Positions 15,267-22,602 of a DNA stretch of 39,209 nucleotides are shown piece by piece. The stretch is from assembly GCA_958295695.1 (NCBI GenBank), contig OY282364.1, positions 1 through 39,209 of the forward strand. Reading direction: 5' to 3'. The position numbers and the translations under genes were made by a program. The notes under the pieces are model-generated. The model did no database searches and was not told where the DNA came from. It saw nothing but the letters and a program-made list of their open reading frames with translations. Source of the DNA: an uncultured Alphaproteobacteria bacterium (lineage in GTDB: Bacteria; Pseudomonadota; Alphaproteobacteria; SP197). The number at the start of each line of letters is the position of its first letter. Position 1 is the first letter of the stretch.

Positions 15267-16144
15267 ATGCCGCACGACAAGACCCGCAAGCGCGAGTTCC
15301 GGCGCGCCCGCGTCGAGGCGGGGCTGTGCCGGGACTGCGGCCGGCTGCGCGGGGCGGACGGAAAACCTCGTGCCGCTGCCGGAGGTGCGCCGACCGGATG
15401 AACAGCGCGGCCCTGGAGTCCCCCCCGCCGTCGGTGGTGCGCCGGCGGGCGCAGGTGCAGGCTGACCGGCTTGAGCGGGAGAGGAAGCGGGAAGCCGAAC
15501 GGGCGGTCAGGGCCGTTGTGCCTGACCGCCTGGCGGCGATCCGCGCCGGCGAGAAGGCCCGGCGGGAGCGCCAGCGGGACGTTGCCTGCCGCATCTGCGG
15601 GATGCCGCGCGGGTCGGACGGGACTTCGCAGCTCTGCCGGCGTTGCGCTGATCAGATCGCGGCGAAGATGCGTGCGCGGCGCGCCGAGCACGGCCGTGTT
15701 CCGGAAGACCCGTCCGCCCGTCTGGAACGGCATCGCCGCGCCGCCGCCGCCCGCCGCGACCGCGGGCTGTGCATCCGGTGCGGCGGGCGGTCGGTCCTGG
15801 AGACGTGCGCGCCGTGCCGCCGCCGCTCGTCGGCGAACTGGCGGGCGTGGGATGCGGAGTACCGCCGGACGCACGGTCGGAGCCGGAAGGCGGCCGTGCA
15901 GGCCGCCCGGAAGGCGGAAGGGCTGTGCGTCGACTGCGGCGGGGAGCGGGGCGAAGACGGCACAGCCCGGCATTGCCGCACCTGTCAGGACAAGGCGAAC
16001 GAACACCTGCGGCAGTGGAAAGCCCGCCGCCGTGCGGAGGCGGCGCGGCGGGCGTCGGTCGACGAGCGGGCCGAGGCCGGCATGGCGATACTCCGGGACC
16101 GCGGGCGACACGGATCGGGGGATAATCCCGGGCATGGCGGCTGA
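15267..16144 (+). CDS. Multi-CxxC zinc-finger protein, interrupted by a -1 frameshift
   Basis: About 290 residues with five or more Cys modules of the type GLC-x2-C...C-x2-C (GLCRDCG, CRCRRCAD, CRICG, CRRCADQ, LCIRCGG, CAPCRRR, LCVDCGGERG, CRTCQDK) linked by Arg-rich helices. It is probably a nucleic-acid-binding protein related to the genes at 32490, 33149 and 38734. The natural start MPHDKTRKREF (15267) reads in one frame to the GGAAAAC at about 15359-15365. The rest of the family pattern continues in the -1 frame. Re-pairing of a Lys tRNA on AAAA would join them. A real deletion or a sequencing error is equally possible. If neither occurs, translation could start at ATG 15398. Confidence 0.6.
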
Positions 16145-16478
16145 CGGTTCCCCGCCCGCGCGGGGATGGACCCGAGATATGGGTTGACGCCCCGCTGCCG
16201 GATACCGGTTCCCCGCCCGCGCGGGGATGGACCCTATGCGGCCGACAGGGGCGGTGTCTGGTTCCGCGTTCCCCCGCCCGCGCGGGGATGGACCCATTTC
16301 CAGCGGGATCGCGCCGGGACAGCCGTGCGTTCCCCCGCCCGCGCGGGGATGGACCCGTCCCGATGCGGCCGGCTGCCGAAATGCTCTTCGTTCCCCGCCC
16401 CGCGCGGGGATGACCCGATCGAGACGGGCCGCCCGGCCGCTGGCCAACCGGCTCCCCCGCCTTTCGCGGGGATGGAGA
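16145..16478 (+). CRISPR. Type I-E-like CRISPR array, 6 repeats
   Basis: Repeats of 28-29 bases lie at 16145, 16206, 16267, 16328, 16389 and 16450, exactly 61 bases apart, with five unique spacers of 32-33 bases. The repeat pattern GTTCCCCGCCC-GCGCGGGG-ATGGACCC, with its CCCCGC/GCGGGG stem, and the 61-base period are those of type I-E. Small differences exist between repeats 1-2 and 3-4, and repeats 5 and 6 are degenerate. Leader-distal decay suggests it reads left to right. No cas genes and no AT-rich leader are present, and the upstream gene's stop lies at the array edge. Confidence 0.85.
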
Positions 16479-16483
16479 CACGC

Positions 16484-16861
16484 ATGACCGACAAGCCGGC
16501 GGTGCAGGAAGACGTTGAAGAGGCGGCGATCCATGCGGCCGTCGCCGATCTCGACAAGGCGGTCCTCACGCTGATCACGTCGTGCGCCGCGCGTCGGGAT
16601 CGCCCGGACGGGCATCCGCTCGGACAGGACGAAGCCCGGGCGCTGCGCTCGCTGGCCGTCTCCGTGTTGACGCCGGCCTTTCTGGCCCGGATCGGCATGG
16701 TGACGGACCCCGGCGAGTACTCGCGGTTGCTCGATCAGTTCGACGCGTGGCGCAGGAACGGCGCGGAGTCGCTCGACGGCCTTCACCGGCTGCTCGCCGA
16801 CGTCACGGCCGCGGCCGCCGTCCAGACCCACGCCCCCGAAACGGGTGCCGCGGTCCACTGA
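16484..16861 (+). CDS. Hypothetical helical protein after CRISPR array
   Basis: A 125-residue acidic helical protein (MTDKPAVQEDVEEAAIHAAV, then LRSLAVSVLTPAFLARIGMV and YSRLLDQFDAWRRNGAESLDGLHRL). No family was recognised. The ribosome site GGAG lies inside the degenerate sixth CRISPR repeat (16473-16476), six bases before the ATG, so array and gene are physically fused. Confidence 0.6.
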   Translation: MTDKPAVQEDVEEAAIHAAVADLDKAVLTLITSCAARRDRPDGHPLGQDEARALRSLAVSVLTPAFLARIGMVTDPGEYSRLLDQFDAWRRNGAESLDGLHRLLADVTAAAAVQTHAPETGAAVH

Positions 16862-16872
16862 AGGGGTGGCTG

Positions 16873-17241
16873 ATGCCGGACAAGAACACGCAATGGCTCG
16901 TCGGTGTCCTCGTGGCCGTGGGGCTGGGGCTGGCCGTCCAGATCGATATGCATGTCGGCGGTCTGCGCAGTGAGTTGAACGCGGTCCGCGGCGAACTCCG
17001 GACCGGGCTGGCCGAAGCCCGGGCGGACCGGGCCGAAATGCGGGCGGAGTTCCGGTCCGGGCTGGCCGAAGCCCGGGCGGACCGGGCCGAAATGCGGGCG
17101 GAGTTCCGGACGGACCTGGCGGAGATTCAGACGGACCTCCGCCGTCTTGACGACCGCCTCCGGGCCGTCGATCTGACGTTGGGCAAGGTCGACCAGCGGC
17201 TTGAAGCGCTTGAGCGGCTGCAGGAAGCGCCGGCCGACTGA
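16873..17241 (+). CDS. Membrane coiled-coil protein with 18-residue duplication
   Basis: A 122-residue paralogue of 14956 with the same MPDKNTQW start, a membrane helix LVGVLVAVGLGLAVQI (about 9-24) and the ending LGKVDQRLEALERLQEAPAD. The middle carries two identical 18-residue units, LAEARADRAEMRAEFRSG, coded by a 54-bp tandem duplication beginning at about 17005 and 17059. As in the gene at 2662, rod length seems to vary by tandem repeats. Confidence 0.7.
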   Translation: MPDKNTQWLVGVLVAVGLGLAVQIDMHVGGLRSELNAVRGELRTGLAEARADRAEMRAEFRSGLAEARADRAEMRAEFRTDLAEIQTDLRRLDDRLRAVDLTLGKVDQRLEALERLQEAPAD

Positions 17242-17263
17242 GCCGGCAGAAACGGGGTGTGCG

Positions 17264-17986
17264 GTGGTTGTGGATGCGGTGAAGACGGCGGCGGCTGGAG
17301 CGGCTGACGTGGTGGGCGGCGCAGCTGCGGCGGTGGGCGGCGCGGTCGCCGGCGTGTTCGGCGGCGGGAACGCGGATCCGGACCTTCCGCCCGCGGGCGG
17401 CGCGCTGGCGTGGGTGCGTGCGTGCGCCACGACGGCCGAGGACGCATCCGCCGACGATTGGGCGGCGCTCGACTGGAGCATCCGTACGGCCCTGCCCGAA
17501 TGGCTGGATGCGGCCGCGGCCGCGTCGGGGGTCGATCTGTCGGCCGAGGCGCGGGACCTGCGGGCGGCGGACCCGGTGACCGGACCGGAGCCGCTCGAAG
17601 CGGTTCAACCGGCGCTCGGCCGCGCGGAGTCGGCCGCCGCCGTCCTGGCCGCCGCCGCGTCGGGCGGCGCGGCCGAGGCGCTGAACCGGGACGCAGAGGC
17701 GGCGGTCCGGCTCGGGTTCATCGCCGTCGACCCGTCCTTCGCCGCTCCGGTCCCGGAAGGCGGTGAGGCCCTGCGCCGGGTGGCCGCGGCCGTCGGGTGC
17801 GCCGAGGCGGTCATCGTGCGCGCCGCGTGCCTGCGCAGCCGTCCGTCCGCCGCCCGGCTTCAGGAGACCGCCGCGGAAGCGCTCGCGCCGGTCCGGGCGC
17901 GGGTGCGCCGGCTGGCGGATGAGCACCTGGCGTCCGAAGGCGGCGCGGAAGTGGATGACCCCGTTCAGTCCGCGCCGTCGCCGTAG
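17264..17986 (+). CDS. Ala-rich hypothetical protein
   Basis: A 240-residue protein whose start is taken as GTG 17264 (GGGG upstream); GTG 17270 is possible. The N-terminal 35 residues are Ala/Gly/Val-rich (GAADVVGGAAAAVGGAVAG) and could insert in a membrane. The rest is helical and acidic, with WVRACATTAEDASADDWAAL and repeated Ala-Glu helices. No family was recognised. Its 3' end overlaps the convergent minus-strand gene by 22 bases. Confidence 0.6.
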   Translation: MVVDAVKTAAAGAADVVGGAAAAVGGAVAGVFGGGNADPDLPPAGGALAWVRACATTAEDASADDWAALDWSIRTALPEWLDAAAAASGVDLSAEARDLRAADPVTGPEPLEAVQPALGRAESAAAVLAAAASGGAAEALNRDAEAAVRLGFIAVDPSFAAPVPEGGEALRRVAAAVGCAEAVIVRAACLRSRPSAARLQETAAEALAPVRARVRRLADEHLASEGGAEVDDPVQSAPSP

Positions 17987-18465
17987 ACGACAATCCGGAG
18001 TATCGGCCCGATGAACCATCGGATGGACTTTTCTCCGGCCGGCGCCGGGGCGGGTTCGTACTGCCGGACCTGTTGCAGCCCGAGGCACAGACTGACGCCG
18101 TAGCCCGGATGCGCGGCCGTCCACTCCGGAGACGGCTCCCCGCCCGGGTCCAGCCGCCGCGCGATCTCGACGGCCAGCGTATCGGCCCGTTCCGCCGTCC
18201 GCCCCTCGTCGACGGCCCGCACGAGCCATCGTTGATCGTGTTCGTGCATCCGCCGTCCGCGTTCGCCGTAGCTGTAGCGGTCGATCCCCTGGTGGAAGGT
18301 TGTGAGGATGAGCGGGAAGGGCGGTTTTCTGTGCTGCTTCTGCCGGGCTTCCAGAACCGTGTCGTGGATCGCGTGCGCCCGCCAGTCCCCGGTTCGCTCC
18401 GGCGCGCGCAGCAGCGGTTCCAGCCTGTCGGCGATATAGCTCCCCGCCGCTTCAGTAGCGGTCAT
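17965..18465 (-). CDS. Hypothetical protein, minus-strand unit
   Basis: A 166-residue protein beginning MTATEAAGSYIADRLEPLLR. Features: HAIHDTVLEARQKQHRKPPFPLILTTFHQG, YGERGRRMHEHDQRWLVRAV and a C-terminal strand-rich part ending RWFIGPILRIVVYGDGAD. The style resembles small phage tail-completion or minor structural proteins, but no conserved motif allows a call. It overlaps its upstream neighbour by 14 bases and is probably translated with it. Confidence 0.65.
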   Translation of the reverse strand: MTATEAAGSYIADRLEPLLRAPERTGDWRAHAIHDTVLEARQKQHRKPPFPLILTTFHQGIDRYSYGERGRRMHEHDQRWLVRAVDEGRTAERADTLAVEIARRLDPGGEPSPEWTAAHPGYGVSLCLGLQQVRQYEPAPAPAGEKSIRWFIGPILRIVVYGDGAD

Positions 18466-18949
18466 ACGGGTCGGTCTGGATGGTCGGAAGCAGGTGCCCC
18501 CACGTTTCCGCCCCCGCCACGCCGGTGGTGAGCGCGGCGCCGGCCCACCCCGAGAGCAACCGGACGGGATAGAGGGCCAGTCCGCGGGACGTCGCCTGCA
18601 CGGCCTTCCAGGCGGCTTGACGGACGGTGGCGACGGTGAAGGTGAACGTGTAATCGACGGTCCGGTTCTCCACGTTGATGCGGCTGTCGACGACCCCCGA
18701 AAGGCTGCTCCGCAGCAACCCGGTGATGACCGGCACGTCCGCCTGCCAGCGGTCCAGGACCGTCTTCAGCAGCATGTTGGCGCTTTCGTTGTACGCGTCT
18801 TCGGTCAGTTCGAGCCAGAAGCGCCAGTCTTCGTCGCTGATGTTCCGGTCGCGGTTGAGGTCGTCGGCCACGGCTTCGAGCGCCTGCAGCTGCAGTTCCG
18901 ACCACCCGGCCGGTCCGCCGGCCATGTACGGCTTGCCGACCGTGATCAC
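18452..18949 (-). CDS. Hypothetical protein, minus-strand unit
   Basis: A 165-residue protein with a GTG start at 18949, overlapping the stop of a 43-residue gene, and GGGGGG upstream. The first half is helical (WSELQLQALEAVADDLNRDRN, WRFWLELTEDAYNESANMLLKTVLDRWQ). The second half has VDYTFTFTVATVRQAAWKAV and LSGWAGAALTTGVAGAETWG. It could be a virion or membrane-associated protein. Not recognised. Confidence 0.65.
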   Translation of the reverse strand: MITVGKPYMAGGPAGWSELQLQALEAVADDLNRDRNISDEDWRFWLELTEDAYNESANMLLKTVLDRWQADVPVITGLLRSSLSGVVDSRINVENRTVDYTFTFTVATVRQAAWKAVQATSRGLALYPVRLLSGWAGAALTTGVAGAETWGHLLPTIQTDPYDRY

Positions 18950-19077
18950 CGGCCCACCGTCCCCCCCGTTCCGGGCGGCGGGATTCGGATGGTGGGGGTG
19001 GCGCCGCCCAAGACGACCTTCGCCGATCCGGTTCGGTCGACGATGAACCAGGGGCGGATCGAGATCGTGAATTCCAT
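18946..19077 (-). CDS. 43-residue protein heading minus-strand unit
   Basis: MEFTISIRPWFIVDRTGSAK, then VVLGGATPTIRIPPPGTGG. Alternating hydrophobic residues suggest a small beta structure. Its TGA overlaps the GTG of the next gene (GTGA), which supports it as a real coupled gene. It starts 20 bases from a divergent plus-strand reading frame, across a near-palindrome. Confidence 0.5.
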   Translation of the reverse strand: MEFTISIRPWFIVDRTGSAKVVLGGATPTIRIPPPGTGGTVGR

Positions 19078-19097
19078 GCCGGGATACTATCACCGGC
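19078..19097. promoter_or_regulatory. Near-palindrome between divergent small genes
   Basis: GCCGG-GATAC-TATCA-CCGGC: arms GCCGG/CCGGC with GATA/TATC inside, offset by one base. It fills the whole gap between two divergent start codons and must carry both ribosome sites, so it may act as an operator or RNA hairpin. Confidence 0.35.
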
Positions 19098-19220
19098 ATG
19101 CCGGACACCAACACGCGGTGGCTCATCGGAACGGCGCTGGTCGTTGATGTTGCGATCGGCAAGGTCGACCAGCGGCCCGCGGCGCTGGATCGGCTTCACG
19201 AAGCGCCGCCGGCGCAGTGA
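19098..19220 (+). pseudogene. Internally deleted coiled-coil family remnant
   Basis: A 40-residue frame, MPDTNTRWLIGTALVVDVAI, then GKVDQRPAALDRLHEAPPAQ. It keeps the first ten residues and the last twenty of the MPDKNTQW family (14956, 16873) but has lost the membrane helix end and the whole rod between them, in frame. It is either a decayed copy or a shortened functional peptide. Confidence 0.55.
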
Positions 19221-19229
19221 GGAAGACGG

Positions 19230-19622
19230 ATGGCCGAGACGACCCGCCAGCCCGGCACGTGGACCCCCGACGCCCCGTTGCCCCGCCCCACGCCGGGCGG
19301 CGGGCATCTGATCTCCGGGACCGCCGCCGGCGACGCCACGACGCAGGTGCGGCGGCGCCGCCGCGACGGGGTACCGGAGGCGGTCGTCACCGTGCTGGTC
19401 GAGCGGGACCCGGACGAGGTCGACATCCACCCGCCCGCCGCGACCGTCCTGTGTTACTTTCGCGGACCCGCCGCCGCCGTCGAACACGCGGCCTTGCTGC
19501 GCAAAGGGGATCGGGTCCGGGCGGTCGGTCACCACTTTCTTCGGATCCCGGTCCGCTTCGGCGGCGACGTGCGGAGGATCACGCTCTTCTGCGCAGAACT
19601 CGGCCGGGCCCGGGTGCACTGA
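19230..19622 (+). CDS. Possible OB-fold protein, copy 1
   Basis: A 130-residue protein. A disordered Pro/Thr-rich start is followed by EAVVTVLVERDPDEVDIHPP, TVLCYFRGPAAAVEHAALLRKGDRVRAVGHHFL and a final strand pair, RRITLFCAELG. The order of strands, with a helix before KGDRV, recalls single-stranded DNA-binding proteins (helix then KGxxVxVEG). The gene at 29727 shares the pattern (VTVERDRDDVE, RRGDRVRGDGF). The family call is tentative. Confidence 0.5.
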   Translation: MAETTRQPGTWTPDAPLPRPTPGGGHLISGTAAGDATTQVRRRRRDGVPEAVVTVLVERDPDEVDIHPPAATVLCYFRGPAAAVEHAALLRKGDRVRAVGHHFLRIPVRFGGDVRRITLFCAELGRARVH

Positions 19623-19689
19623 CGGCGCGGTCCTGCGCGGCTGACCAGTCGGTTCTACCTCGTGGTCGCCGCGCTGCCGTAGAACATCC

Positions 19690-19721
19690 CCGCCGACCAT
19701 CCGGCGGCCTCATTGACGAAC
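19690..19721 (-). repeat. Solitary CRISPR-like repeat at hsdM 3' end
   Basis: On the plus strand it reads CCGCCGA-CCAT-CCGGCGG (six paired bases), then CCTCATTGACGAAC. Read on the minus strand, its GTTCGTCAATGAGGCCGCC is identical to the start of array E (24541-24559). The hsdM stop codon TGA is the TGA inside CAATGAGG. The plus-strand gap 19623-19689 contains nothing else I can support. Confidence 0.6.
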
Positions 19722-21677
19722 TACGGCCGGCTTCCGATCTGCCGAGTGCATCGGGCGTTGTCCGCCGACGCCGAGAATCTCGGCCAGCAGCCCCTCCGTT
19801 TCCTGCTCCAGCGCCAAGATGTCCGCAGTGATCTCCGCCAGCGGCCGCATCGGCTTCGGCTTGTAGAAGGGGCGCGTGAAGTTGATCTCGTAGCCGACCT
19901 TCACCTTGTCGGGCCGGTACCACGCATCCGGCGCGTAGGGCAGCACCTCCCGTTCCAGGAAGCCTTCAACGCCGCCGACCTCCGCAAGCGGGATCTGCTC
20001 GGTGTCCCGCAGATCGGGATCCGGTTCGTACTCCACGACGGCGGACCGGCCGTTGACGGCGGCCTGGAACATGCCGTGCAGCGGGTCGGGCCGCGCGCCC
20101 TGCGGGTGGATTCTGCGGATGACGGGTGCCGCAGTCCCGGCGCGCCTGCCGGTCGTCTTCAGCGCCTTGATCCCGGCCGCCTTGTAGACGCGGTTCGGGT
20201 CCGCCCCGACGACGCGCAACGGCCGCTCGACCGTCACCTTCCAGTAGCCGAACGCGGCGTTGTCGAATATCCGGCTCTGTTCGTTTTCTTCGAAGGCGAG
20301 GAAGGTGTTGCAGACGCGGGCGATGTCCTCGTCGCCCAGTTCGCAGTTCTTCTTGCCGAGGTTCTTGCGCAGCGGCCGGTGCCAGTCCGCGGCGTTGATG
20401 AGCTGCACCTTGCCCCGGCGCTGTTCCGGCTTGCGGTTGGTGAGCACCCAGATGTAGGTCGCGATGCCGGTGTTGTAGAACAGGTTGGACGGCAGCGCGA
20501 CGATCGCCTCCAGCCAATCGTTCTCGATGATCCATCGGCGGATGTTGCTCTCGCCCTGCCCGGCGTCGCCGGTGAACAGCGCGCTGCCGTTGTGCACTTC
20601 GGCGATGCGGCTGCCGAGCGGGGTATCCCGCTTCATCTTCGAAAGCATGTTGGCGAGGAAGAGCATCTGGCCGTCGTTGGAGCGGGTGATCAGGGAGTAC
20701 TCCGGATCGCCGGCGTGTTCGACGATGAATCGCGGGTCGCGCAGGTTCCGCCTGCCGCCCATGCGGTCCATGTCGGTCTGCCAACTCTTGCCGTAGGGCG
20801 GGTTCGAAAGCATGAAGTCGAACCCGCGGTCCGGGAATGCGTCGTTGGAGAGGGTCGAGTGCTCCGGGCCGCCCACGATGTTGTCCGTCTCGTCTCCGCT
20901 TTTCAACAGGATGTCGGCCTTGCAGACGGCGTAGGTCTCGGCGTTGATCTCCTGCCCGTAGAGCTGCGCGGAAACGTTCTTGCCGCGTTCGGCCGCGAGC
21001 TGCCGCAGTGTCTCCCCGGCGACCGTCAGCATGCCCCCGGTGCCGCATGCGCCGTCGTACAGAAGGTACGAGCCCGGCTCGATCTTGTCGGCGATGGGCA
21101 GGAAGACGAGCTCCGCCATCAGGCGCACGGCGTCCCGGGGCGTCCAGTGCTCGCCTGTTTCCTCGTTGTTCCCCTCGTTGAAGCGGTGGATCAATTCTTC
21201 GAAGAGGGAGCCCATGCCGTGGTTGTCGAGGCCGGGGTACCGGATGGAGCCGTCGGCGTTCATCACCGGGTCGGGGCCGATGTTGACTTCGGGCGAGGTG
21301 AGCTTCGCGATCAGCGGGGCGAGGGCGCCGGCGTCCGCGAGCGTCTTGATCTGGCCGCGGAATTTGAAGCTGTCGAGGATGTCCTGCACGTCGGGCGGGA
21401 AGCCGTCCAGGTACGCCCGGAAGTCGGCTTCTAGCTGCTCCCGGCCGCCGTGGGTGCGCAGGGTGCGCAGGGTGAACTTCGACGTGTTTTGGAACGCCTG
21501 CGCCGCTGCGTCCCGGCCCGGCCGCGTCTCGATGACGGCGTCCAACCGGCGCAGCACGACCATCGGCAGGATCACGTCGCGGTATCTGCCGCGCAGGTAC
21601 AAGTCGCGCAGGACGTCGTTGGTGATGCCCCAGATGTAGTTCGTGATCCAGTGGATGTTGTCGTTGTCCGTCGTCAT
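19710..21677 (-). CDS. hsdM: Type I restriction-modification methyltransferase subunit
   Basis: A 655-residue N6-adenine methyltransferase. In type I systems HsdM pairs with HsdS for target recognition. The N-terminal domain has ITNYIWGITNDVLRDLYLRG and VLRRLDAV. Cofactor motif: DGACGTGGMLTVA. Catalytic motif: SNPPYGKSW. Then the SLITRSNDGQMLFLANMLSKM and IRRWIIENDWLEAIVALPSNLFYNTGI blocks typical of HsdM. The start ATG 21677 has GGGGGA upstream, and TGGTATATC (21722-21730) could be its extended -10. Neither hsdS nor hsdR is adjacent, so it is an orphan or partnered in trans. The last residues run into a CRISPR-like repeat. Confidence 0.9.
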   Translation of the reverse strand: MTTDNDNIHWITNYIWGITNDVLRDLYLRGRYRDVILPMVVLRRLDAVIETRPGRDAAAQAFQNTSKFTLRTLRTHGGREQLEADFRAYLDGFPPDVQDILDSFKFRGQIKTLADAGALAPLIAKLTSPEVNIGPDPVMNADGSIRYPGLDNHGMGSLFEELIHRFNEGNNEETGEHWTPRDAVRLMAELVFLPIADKIEPGSYLLYDGACGTGGMLTVAGETLRQLAAERGKNVSAQLYGQEINAETYAVCKADILLKSGDETDNIVGGPEHSTLSNDAFPDRGFDFMLSNPPYGKSWQTDMDRMGGRRNLRDPRFIVEHAGDPEYSLITRSNDGQMLFLANMLSKMKRDTPLGSRIAEVHNGSALFTGDAGQGESNIRRWIIENDWLEAIVALPSNLFYNTGIATYIWVLTNRKPEQRRGKVQLINAADWHRPLRKNLGKKNCELGDEDIARVCNTFLAFEENEQSRIFDNAAFGYWKVTVERPLRVVGADPNRVYKAAGIKALKTTGRRAGTAAPVIRRIHPQGARPDPLHGMFQAAVNGRSAVVEYEPDPDLRDTEQIPLAEVGGVEGFLEREVLPYAPDAWYRPDKVKVGYEINFTRPFYKPKPMRPLAEITADILALEQETEGLLAEILGVGGQRPMHSADRKPAVVRQ

Positions 21678-21773
21678 CGGGGTCCCCCGGACCGCAGCCA
21701 TCGAGGTCGGTCCGTGACCCCGATATACCACGCGGCGGCCGTTCGGGTCGGATCCGCCGGCGACCCCGACCGT

Positions 21774-22085
21774 TTACCCTAGGGCCGCGGCGTTTCCCGC
21801 GCTGCGTTCGCGCTCGGCTGCTACTGCATCGTCGAGGGCGGCGCGGACCCGCGCGGGGTCGGCATCGAGGACCGCGGCCAGTCGGCGGGCGACCTGCCCC
21901 CAGCGCATCGGGCGGCGCCGGGACGGTTTCGACGTCGGGCATGTCTCGCACGAGAGGACCATCCGATCATTGGCGTCCGGCCGCTTGCGCTGCGCCCACT
22001 TCCGGGCAGTACTGCGGTCGGTGAACTTCCTGCTGGCCATCGTGTAGATTCGGCCGCTGCGCAACCAAGCGTGGTAGTGGTCCAT
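21774..22085 (-). CDS. Small basic protein upstream of hsdM
   Basis: A 103-residue basic protein starting MDHYHAWLRSGRIYTMASRK. FTDRSTARKWAQRKRPD and a CETC pair suggest nucleic-acid binding. The C-terminus is a helix pair (QVARRLAAVLDADPARVRAAL). ATG at 22037 (MASRKF) is another start. No family was recognised. Its start lies 28 bases from a perfect palindrome that could be its operator. Confidence 0.55.
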   Translation of the reverse strand: MDHYHAWLRSGRIYTMASRKFTDRSTARKWAQRKRPDANDRMVLSCETCPTSKPSRRRPMRWGQVARRLAAVLDADPARVRAALDDAVAAERERSAGNAAALG

Positions 22086-22112
22086 GCCCCCGCGTATCGG
22101 CCGCAACGCCCC

Positions 22113-22132
22113 GATTCCCCATTTGGGGAATC
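22113..22132. promoter_or_regulatory. 20-bp perfect hairpin/palindrome
   Basis: GATTCCCC-ATTT-GGGGAATC, eight perfect pairs around a 4-base loop. It lies just upstream of the minus-strand gene starting at 22085 and is a candidate operator or attenuator. Confidence 0.5.
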
Positions 22133-22199
22133 GCCCCGCGCCTGTTGAACGAACGCCGACCAGCCCGGTAGTTCCGCCCGTCTCAAACCGCTTTTGCCG

Positions 22200-22436
22200 T
22201 CAGCGGCCCGCTGTGGCCCTTCTCGCGGGTGTGTGCAGATCGGTGAACACGGGAGCGGCGAGAGGGAGCCGCAGTTGGCGATCCCGGTCCCCCGTCCGCC
22301 CCGCCGATTCCTTGGCCCTGGACCGGATGACGGACTCGCGGGGGAACATGGCCGGCTGCACGGGCTCGCGCAGGAACGCCAGCCGGCGCCGGGCGGCCCG
22401 GCACGGGTACAGCGTCCCGTTTATCCGCTCGCACAC
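22200..22436 (-). CDS. Possible small basic protein
   Basis: A 78-residue GTG-start frame with GGATGGGG upstream and third codon positions mostly G or C. It is Arg-rich (CRAARRRLAFLREP, VIRSRAKESAGRTGDRDRQLRL). No motif was recognised. The existence of the gene is uncertain. The surrounding 22133-22602 otherwise shows only a 19-base direct repeat, CCCGCGGAACCGGGCGGCC, at 22469 and 22563. Confidence 0.35.
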   Translation of the reverse strand: MCERINGTLYPCRAARRRLAFLREPVQPAMFPRESVIRSRAKESAGRTGDRDRQLRLPLAAPVFTDLHTPARRATAGR

Positions 22437-22602
22437 GGGACCCCATCCTACCGGTTCTCTCGACCCCTCCCGCGGAACCGGGCGGCCAACACGGCGCCGC
22501 GGGCGGTGAGCCGCGCGTCGAGGCTCTTGATGCGGGTGCCCCGAAAACCCCGGCTCCCGGACCCCGCGGAACCGGGCGGCCCCCGGCGTTCACAGTTCCG
22601 GG

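Noticed and set aside
16174..16205. I-E spacer 1 sharing GACGCCCCG-x-TGCC with the gene at 19230
   Set aside because: Fourteen of fifteen bases agree but the rest does not, and several such hits are expected by chance.
14981..18229. A minus-strand open frame of over 1000 codons across the I-E array and several genes
   Set aside because: It runs antisense through well-supported genes and the CRISPR array and is very Arg/Pro-rich. Long false frames are expected in DNA this GC-rich.
19730..19741. CTTCCGATCT, identical to the end of a sequencing adapter
   Set aside because: Only ten bases match, the flanks differ, and the hsdM frame continues through it. Chance is enough.
19713..21434. A plus-strand frame of 573 codons opposite hsdM
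   Set aside because: It is the antisense shadow of hsdM, whose domains are complete. It has no ribosome site or recognisable motif.
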